The translations under genes and the position numbers were made by a program. Source: Microvirga vignae (GTDB lineage: Bacteria > Pseudomonadota > Alphaproteobacteria > Rhizobiales > Beijerinckiaceae). Taken from it: a stretch of DNA of 64,000 nucleotides. The stretch covers positions 87,708 through 151,707 of the forward strand of contig NZ_LCYG01000042.1 of NCBI RefSeq assembly GCF_001017175.1, given 5' to 3'. Shown here in pieces: positions 57,481-64,000 of this stretch (positions are counted from its first letter, which is position 1; each line of letters begins with the position of its first letter). The notes under the pieces are model-generated. The model worked only from the letters and a program-made list of their open reading frames with translations, made no database searches and was not told the origin of the DNA.

Positions 57481-60400
57481 ATGTCAGCATCCTCACTCCG
57501 GCTCCTTGCGGCGGCAAGCACTCTCGCTTTGTGCCTGGCCGAGGCCCATGCTCAAGCACCTATTCCGCGGCAAACGCCTGTTGCCGGCTCGATCGTGGCT
57601 GCCAAAGGCGGGGAAGAGATGCGCTTCGTCCGCGAAGATGCTTGGCGCGCCGCTCAGATCAGGCAGGACGTGATCGGCGGTGATACCCTGCGGACCAACG
57701 CCATCGGCAATCTCGCCATTCTGTTCGCGGACCAGACCCAGATTCGCGTTGGACGGAATTCCACCCTTGTCGTGAACGGGGTCGCGTCCACCCAGGGCAA
57801 TACGCAGCTGAGCCTGGAATCAGGCCAGGTGTGGGCTCGCGCCGCCCGTGGCGGCACGGGCGTTGACGTGAAAACACCCGCAGCGGTCGCGGCTATCCGA
57901 GGAACGGATTGGTCCCTCTCGGTGGACAGCTCGGGCAAGACCTCTCTCATCGTGCTGGAAGGCGTGGTGGAGCTCAAAAATGCGCAAGGCTCCGTCACAG
58001 TACGTCAGGGCGAAGGTGCGGTGGCCGCCATCGGCCAAGCCCCGACGAAATTCGTACTCGTGAAGCCCAACGACCGCGAACAGATGCTGTTCTACTACGG
58101 CTTGCGCGATGCGTTTATCGGGCTTCCCGCCACGCCTCTGAAAGGCCCTTCCATGCGGGCTGAGCGCGCCCGCCTCACCGCCATCCCGCCAGAAGCACGG
58201 GGGGCGGAGGACTGGCTCAGCCTTGCCGAGGTCTCACTGGAGCTCGACGGTCGCACGCGGGCTGCGCAGTCCCTGGCAGAGGCACAGCGCCATGCTCTGA
58301 GCGCAAGCCAGCGCGCCCGAGCGGACCTCGTAGCCGGACTTCTTGCCGGGTTGGGACGTCGCTGGAGCGAAGCCGAGGCCCATTTCAGCCGCGCAGAGCG
58401 GGGCGTAAACGGCGACAGGCGTGTCACGGCGACCTATGGCCGCTACATCGCAGCCTCGATGGCCGACCCGAAGCGCGCCCTGTCTGAACCCAAAGCTCAG
58501 AGAGACAGCGCGCTTGCCGCGATGGCTCATGCCTTCGTGGTGGGCTTCAAACAGGACCTCAAGGCCGCCGCCGAAGTCATCAAGGCTGCGGAAAAGAAAT
58601 ATCCCGACGATGCCCGGCTCGCCATCTTCGCGGCACAGGTCGCATTCCTGCTCGATCACAAAGACGAGATGCGCGCCTCCCTCGGTCGTGCTCGCGCCAT
58701 CGATCCGGAGGATCCGGATGTTCTGGCGGCAAGCGCTGCGGTCAAGGCGGCCCTGGAGAGCGACCTTGAAGGCGCCCTTTCGGAGTTGCGCAAGGCAGCG
58801 GCCATTGCCCCCGGCAAGTCATCGGTCTGGAACAGCCTCGGTCTGGTCGAGTCCGAACGCGACGCAACCCTTGAAGCAGAGGCGGCATTCAAGCGCGCCA
58901 TCGCAGAGGATCCCGATGATCCAGTTTCCTATGCCAATCTCGCCATCCACATTCTCGACCAGAATCGCGTCGACGAAGCAGGTGCGCTGATCGACAAGAC
59001 CTTCGAGCTCGATCCCGGTTTCCATGCGGGCTATGTTTATCGTGGCCGCTACCTCATGCAAACGGACGAGAACGCAAAGGCCATCGAGGCAACCCTTGCC
59101 GGGCTGGCAGCCAACCCTGCCTATTCGCAGGGATTGCTGATTGCGGCGGCGGCTTATTATCAGAACGGTGACTACGAGCTTGCACAGCAGGCTCTCGACA
59201 ATGCTGATCGCCTCGATCCGAACGATCCCGTCGTCTCGGTGGCCCGCACTGCCTTTGCCATCGACCAGTATCAAGCGGACGAGGCAATCCTCAGCTCACG
59301 TGAAGCCCTGAGGCGGTATCGAGCCCGCGGCGGATATTTCGCCCCGCTCGCGGTGAACAGGCAGGGCGGTTCCTTTACGGCCGATGCCTACCGTTTCATC
59401 GGGCTCCATGAATGGGGACGGTTCTACGGCGACAGAGTTTTCAATCCGTTCGAAGGTGCAAGCTATTTCGATCAGGCGGCCTCGCTGCGCCCGCGCATCA
59501 CTCTGACTGAGCCAGACCTGGATGAGGTCAACGATTCCAATCTCGACACAACATCCCTGAACCTGACGATTCAGGGCTTGTTCTTCGATCCGTTAGCCGT
59601 TGCCGGACGCATTGGACGGACAGACATCATTCGCCGTCCCTTCCTCGATGCTGAGATCGGCGGCGAGATTGTCGATCGCGATGGTCGCCTCGGCTGGAAA
59701 ACGGAGGCGAACGTCGCAGGCTTCGTCAACAATCCGGTACCGACGTCCTTCTCTTTCAGTGCCAGCCGCACCCGAGGCAATGATGAGAATGTTCTGCTCC
59801 AGGAGGAGGCTGACAGCGGGGCGTTCTTCATCGGCATGGCCCCCTCGGCGGCCGACCGGTTTCTCGTCTTCGGCACCGCCTCGGAGGGAAGACCTAGCCT
59901 CGTCACTCTGCCCCCACCCGCACCATTCCTCGAGCGTCGTGACGACACCACCATCCAAGCGGGAGGCGGCTGGAGCCATACATTCGGCTATCGGAACGTG
60001 CTGACTGCGGCACTCTTCTACAGCCGCGGCAAGTCGCGCCAGGAGCAGTCCGGCAGAGAGACGGGAACCGTCGAGGCGGATCCCTTCCTCTTTGGCTTCC
60101 CTGATCGCCTTGGTGCGACGGTCCCCTATAGCTTTGAGGCACTTCAGGATACACGCCGTCGGTCCGAGACCGAGGGTACTGTGGCAGCCCTCGGCCATAC
60201 CCTGGGCATCGGTGATTTCACCCTGCGCTATGGCTTCGAAGGCCAGAAGGGCGAGACAAACGCCGACAACAGAACGGCAAGGACCGGACTGTTTCAGGAA
60301 AGGGCGCCCCGCACCTTCTCCGGGCTCCTCGATTTCATTCTGTCGAGCGGCGAAAGGTCTCTTCTCGATTCATCATTCAACGCCGCACGTGGCTATGCCG

Positions 60401-61314
60401 ATCTTTTCTGGCGTCCATCCGACCGCTTTGAGCTTCAGGCCGGTGGCCAATATGCCTTTTACAATTTCGACACGCGAGGCGAGGTCAGAACCAGGAGCTT
60501 TGTCGACTTTTATAATGCCGATCCTCTCATCCCGTTTCTGTCTGGCCCCATCGAGCGCTCTGCATCGACAACGCGCTCTGTCTCCACTGAACAAGAGAAC
60601 TCCACATTCGACCCACGGATCGGGGCGGCCTTTTCACCGGTTGAGGGGCATTGGCTGCGTGCAGCCTATCGGTACGACACGGAGTTCCCGCTCGGCTTGA
60701 CGCTCTCTCCTGTTTCGACAGTCGGCCTTATTCCCAATCTGCTTCCGACGACGGTCGGCAGCCGCACTGAAACGCTTGCGGCTCGCTGGGATGCAGAATG
60801 GAGTCCCCAGATCTTCACGGCCATGGAATATCAGAGACAGGATGTGAAAGGTCTCAACCTGCCGATTCTCAATACGCTCAGCAGTTTGGATCTCGAACAG
60901 GGACGGATCGAGCGCATCTCCGCAACGGCCAATATCTGGCTTGGCCATGGCATTGGCCTGTTCGGCATCGTGGGCTTCTCCGATACGGAGAATCTGACCG
61001 TTGGCGATTACCATGGCCGTCAAATTCCCTTCGTTGCGGAACGTTTTGCCCAGGCAGGGGTCACCTTCGTTCACCCGAGCAGGCTCAAGTTCACCTTGGT
61101 GCAAACCTTCTTCGGCGATATCACAGGGAACCTGGCGGGCCAGCCCCTCGACGATTACTGGACCACGGACGCTTCGATCACGTGGGAAACACCTGACCGT
61201 CATCTCCTCATCGGCGTGACCGCGCTCAACCTCTTTGACGAGACATACGAGTTTGCACCCAATGTTCCGGGTATGGGCCGCACTGTCGCGGCGAGCCTGA
61301 AGGCACGGTTCTGA
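57481..61314 (+). CDS. FecR domain - TPR - outer-membrane beta-barrel fusion protein
   Basis: 1277 residues. Signal peptide 1-25 (ends AHAQA). A FecR-type domain (about 65-170) has GGDTLRTNAIGNLAILFADQ, SLESGQVWARAARGG, VKTPAAVAAIRGTDWSLSV. A helical TPR region follows (about 235-600; repeats such as SSVWNSLGLVESERDATLEA and DDPVSYANLAIHILDQNRVD). From about 640 to the end the sequence shows alternating beta strands and ends ASLKARF, with the C-terminal Phe of outer-membrane barrels. The protein probably spans periplasm and outer membrane. A CHASE2 cyclase gene follows after two bases, so a signalling pair is likely. No Shine-Dalgarno sequence is clear. Confidence 0.85.
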   Translation: MSASSLRLLAAASTLALCLAEAHAQAPIPRQTPVAGSIVAAKGGEEMRFVREDAWRAAQIRQDVIGGDTLRTNAIGNLAILFADQTQIRVGRNSTLVVNGVASTQGNTQLSLESGQVWARAARGGTGVDVKTPAAVAAIRGTDWSLSVDSSGKTSLIVLEGVVELKNAQGSVTVRQGEGAVAAIGQAPTKFVLVKPNDREQMLFYYGLRDAFIGLPATPLKGPSMRAERARLTAIPPEARGAEDWLSLAEVSLELDGRTRAAQSLAEAQRHALSASQRARADLVAGLLAGLGRRWSEAEAHFSRAERGVNGDRRVTATYGRYIAASMADPKRALSEPKAQRDSALAAMAHAFVVGFKQDLKAAAEVIKAAEKKYPDDARLAIFAAQVAFLLDHKDEMRASLGRARAIDPEDPDVLAASAAVKAALESDLEGALSELRKAAAIAPGKSSVWNSLGLVESERDATLEAEAAFKRAIAEDPDDPVSYANLAIHILDQNRVDEAGALIDKTFELDPGFHAGYVYRGRYLMQTDENAKAIEATLAGLAANPAYSQGLLIAAAAYYQNGDYELAQQALDNADRLDPNDPVVSVARTAFAIDQYQADEAILSSREALRRYRARGGYFAPLAVNRQGGSFTADAYRFIGLHEWGRFYGDRVFNPFEGASYFDQAASLRPRITLTEPDLDEVNDSNLDTTSLNLTIQGLFFDPLAVAGRIGRTDIIRRPFLDAEIGGEIVDRDGRLGWKTEANVAGFVNNPVPTSFSFSASRTRGNDENVLLQEEADSGAFFIGMAPSAADRFLVFGTASEGRPSLVTLPPPAPFLERRDDTTIQAGGGWSHTFGYRNVLTAALFYSRGKSRQEQSGRETGTVEADPFLFGFPDRLGATVPYSFEALQDTRRRSETEGTVAALGHTLGIGDFTLRYGFEGQKGETNADNRTARTGLFQERAPRTFSGLLDFILSSGERSLLDSSFNAARGYADLFWRPSDRFELQAGGQYAFYNFDTRGEVRTRSFVDFYNADPLIPFLSGPIERSASTTRSVSTEQENSTFDPRIGAAFSPVEGHWLRAAYRYDTEFPLGLTLSPVSTVGLIPNLLPTTVGSRTETLAARWDAEWSPQIFTAMEYQRQDVKGLNLPILNTLSSLDLEQGRIERISATANIWLGHGIGLFGIVGFSDTENLTVGDYHGRQIPFVAERFAQAGVTFVHPSRLKFTLVQTFFGDITGNLAGQPLDDYWTTDASITWETPDRHLLIGVTALNLFDETYEFAPNVPGMGRTVAASLKARF

Positions 61315-61316
61315 GA

Positions 61317-63293
61317 GTGATCGCACCCAATCCCGCCATGCAGACGCAGACCGGAGAGCCGCTCTGGCGGCACTTCATCATGGCGGGACTGATTGCAGCT
61401 CTTCTGACGCCGCTCGTCTTCTTCCCGCCTTTTGCGCTCATCGAAGCAAAGCTCTTCGATATCCTCTCGATCATCCATCCGCCGCGACCCAATCCTTACG
61501 GTGTGGAAGTGGTGGCTATCGACGAGCCGTCCTTCTCCGAAATCGGCCAGCGCTGGCCCTGGTCTCGCGCGTTGCACGCCGAACTCATCGAGCGCCTGCG
61601 CGCAGCGGGAGCGAAGGTGATCGCCTTCGACATCATCTTTTCCGAGCCCTCGACGGAAGAGGCCGACAGGCGCTTCGCCGCAGCGCTCGGGCCCGACGTG
61701 GTGCTGGCGGCAGACGACGTGACGACGAAGCTCGATCACGGCATTCAGATCACGCGCGTCAATCCCATCGATTCCTTCCTCGATGCAGGGGCTGTACCAG
61801 GTGTGGCTTCGGTCGATCCCGACGGCGACGTGTACTTGCGCCGTATGCCGCTGCAGCCGGACGGTTTCGCGGCCGAGGTCCTGCGCCTCGCAGGAAGGCC
61901 GGTACAGCCGCCGCCCGAGGGGGCTCTCATCCAGCATTTCGGCCCACCTCGCACATATCCGACCGTGTCCTATTACCAGGCGCTCGATCCGGAGGAATTT
62001 CTCCAGCCGGGACGTTTCAAGGACAAGATCGTGCTGGTGGGCTTGAGCCTCAAAGCGGCGACGTCAGCCGATGCAGGCGCGCCCGATACCTTCCCGACCG
62101 CCTATACCCTGACCACGCGCGAGCTCACGGCGGGCGTCGAGGTGCAGGCGACGATCGTCGACAACCTGCGCCACGACCTTTTCGTCATCCCTGTTCCGCG
62201 CATTGCCGTGATGGCGTTGCTGATCGCTGCGGCCTTTCTTGCAGCCGCCATGTCCATTCACGGCGTGACCTGGCGCACCGGGTTCGCAGCGGTCTTCGTG
62301 ATCGTCTTCTTCATCGCGGGTGCGTGGCTTGTCCTGCGCATCGAGCGCGTGTGGATGCCGCCTGTGCTGCCAGTTGCCGCGGCCCTGGCGGTTTTCGGCA
62401 CACGCTTCGGCCTCGATTACGCCCGCGAGCGGCAGCTGCGCCATGCCGTGTCCGAGGCCTTTTCGCGCTATCTCTCGCCTGACCTCGTCGCAAAGCTCGC
62501 GCGCGATCCGAGCGCGCTCAAACTCGGCGGCGAGCGGCGCGACCTTTCCATCCTGTTCTGCGACGTGCGCGGCTTCACCTCGCTCTCCGAAAAGCTGAAG
62601 GACGAGCCGGAGCGCCTGACCACGCTCATCAACCGCCTGCTCGATCCTCTTTCGGAAGCCGTTCTCGCGGAAGGCGGCACCATCGACAAATACATGGGTG
62701 ATTGCATCATGGCGTTCTGGAACGCGCCGTTGCCGAGCCCGGACCATCCGCGGCGCGCCGTGCGTGCGGCCATGCGCATGATGGAAGCGGTCAGTGCGTT
62801 GAATGCTACCCTGCGCCAGGAAGAAGGTGACAATGCGCCCACCTTCGCGGTTGGTATAGGCATCAACACGGGTGATTGCGTGGTGGGCAATGTGGGTTCA
62901 CGCTGGCGCTACGACTACTCGGTGCTCGGCGATACGGTGAATCTCGCCTCACGTCTGGAAAGCCTGTCGAAGGAATATAGAGTCTCACTGATCCTCGGTC
63001 CCGCCACGGCGCAAGCCGTGCGTGACGATTATGTTTTGATCGAGCTCGACCGCATTGCCGTGCGGGGACGCGCAACGGAGTCGGCCATTTTCACCGTTGT
63101 GGCGCCGGCCTCGCAGCGGCAGGACCCGACGATTGCGGGACTGACGACCGCTCATGCCCGGGCTGTCGAGAGCATTCGCAAAGGACAAAGGAACGAAGCG
63201 CTCGGCCTCGTCGTGCGCTGCCAGTCGCTCGCCCCTTCCCTGGCCGGCTACTACCGCACGCTCATGCACAAGATCGCCGAAATCCCGGAATAG
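61317..63293 (+). CDS. CHASE2-domain class III adenylate cyclase
   Basis: 658 residues from the GTG at 61317, two bases after the preceding stop (ATG 61338 is possible). One membrane helix (about 20-42), a periplasmic CHASE2 domain (about 55-290; VVAIDEPSFSEIGQRWPWSR, VIAFDIIFSEPS), three helices (about 293-365), and a cytoplasmic class III cyclase (about 400-590). The cyclase has the metal Asp in LSILFCDVRGFTSLSEKL, the substrate Lys in TIDKYMGDCIMAFWNAP, and YSVLGDTVNLASRLE; Lys and Asp point to ATP as substrate. It likely makes cAMP in response to an envelope signal, perhaps from the FecR-TPR protein. Confidence 0.93.
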   Translation: MIAPNPAMQTQTGEPLWRHFIMAGLIAALLTPLVFFPPFALIEAKLFDILSIIHPPRPNPYGVEVVAIDEPSFSEIGQRWPWSRALHAELIERLRAAGAKVIAFDIIFSEPSTEEADRRFAAALGPDVVLAADDVTTKLDHGIQITRVNPIDSFLDAGAVPGVASVDPDGDVYLRRMPLQPDGFAAEVLRLAGRPVQPPPEGALIQHFGPPRTYPTVSYYQALDPEEFLQPGRFKDKIVLVGLSLKAATSADAGAPDTFPTAYTLTTRELTAGVEVQATIVDNLRHDLFVIPVPRIAVMALLIAAAFLAAAMSIHGVTWRTGFAAVFVIVFFIAGAWLVLRIERVWMPPVLPVAAALAVFGTRFGLDYARERQLRHAVSEAFSRYLSPDLVAKLARDPSALKLGGERRDLSILFCDVRGFTSLSEKLKDEPERLTTLINRLLDPLSEAVLAEGGTIDKYMGDCIMAFWNAPLPSPDHPRRAVRAAMRMMEAVSALNATLRQEEGDNAPTFAVGIGINTGDCVVGNVGSRWRYDYSVLGDTVNLASRLESLSKEYRVSLILGPATAQAVRDDYVLIELDRIAVRGRATESAIFTVVAPASQRQDPTIAGLTTAHARAVESIRKGQRNEALGLVVRCQSLAPSLAGYYRTLMHKIAEIPE

Positions 63294-63398
63294 GCTCATC
63301 GCTCTTGCGAGCGAATTGCAAGTAAATTGAGAGACTTGCACTTGGGGATGCAGTCACTATAACGGCGGCTTCGCTTGAACCCACTGCCCCGTTTGTCG

Positions 63399-64000
<602 letters not shown>

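Overview
The window is about 63% G+C by eye and looks like chromosomal DNA of an alphaproteobacterium of the order Hyphomicrobiales (Rhizobiales). The evidence is the mdh-sucCD-sucAB-lpd block next to sdhCDAB and zapE, an F1 operon atpHAGDC without the Fo genes, a PutA without the N-terminal DNA-binding domain facing an Lrp-type PutR, an Omp19-like lipoprotein, and palindromic intergenic repeats of the kind common in this order. A Microvirga/Methylobacterium-like genus is possible, but I cannot prove it from the sequence alone.

Layout. 1-5110: tail of one TerC gene, a second complete TerC gene, then putR and putA divergently transcribed. 5111-5405: a mosaic of two repeat families. 5406-10978: a 2H phosphoesterase and the ATP synthase F1 operon (minus strand). 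11191-16035: histidine phosphatase, priA/xerC divergent pair, thymidine kinase. 16045-31733: TCA-cycle block on the minus strand (sdhCDAB, zapE-tetR, mdh, sucCD, sucAB, an unknown gene, lpd), with omp19. 31935-35279: a LysR regulator, a secreted-protein gene broken by an amber codon, folD and two small genes. 35459-38738: tRNA-Ala(CGC) followed by a decayed integrase and a gene-poor stretch of small hypothetical genes, read as a remnant of an integrated element. 38739-43734: isocitrate lyase, a broken RTX-type gene, ybaN and an amidase.

43825-52407 is the most striking part. It is one co-oriented minus-strand run: a YehZYXW/OsmF-type osmoprotectant ABC transporter, then heme oxygenase, bacteriophytochrome, a single-domain response regulator, a receiver-HisKA_2 kinase, and a fragment of another kinase. 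Most junctions are 4-nt ATGA overlaps, including the one joining the transporter to the heme oxygenase. This predicts one transcript for compatible-solute uptake and red/far-red light sensing.

52592-56687: DUF4170, a RamB/ScfR-like regulator with a palindrome directly before its start codon (related sites lie upstream of aceA), an acetyltransferase, a glutamine-amidotransferase-like gene, and a broken second osmF. 56921-63293: a receiver protein, a very large exported FecR-TPR-beta-barrel protein, and a CHASE2 adenylate cyclase starting 2 nt after it, which suggests an envelope-to-cAMP signalling unit. The window ends inside a cation diffusion facilitator gene.

At least five genes are visibly broken (32942, 35645, 40971, 43825, 55816), so the accessory segments are under active decay while the metabolic core is intact.
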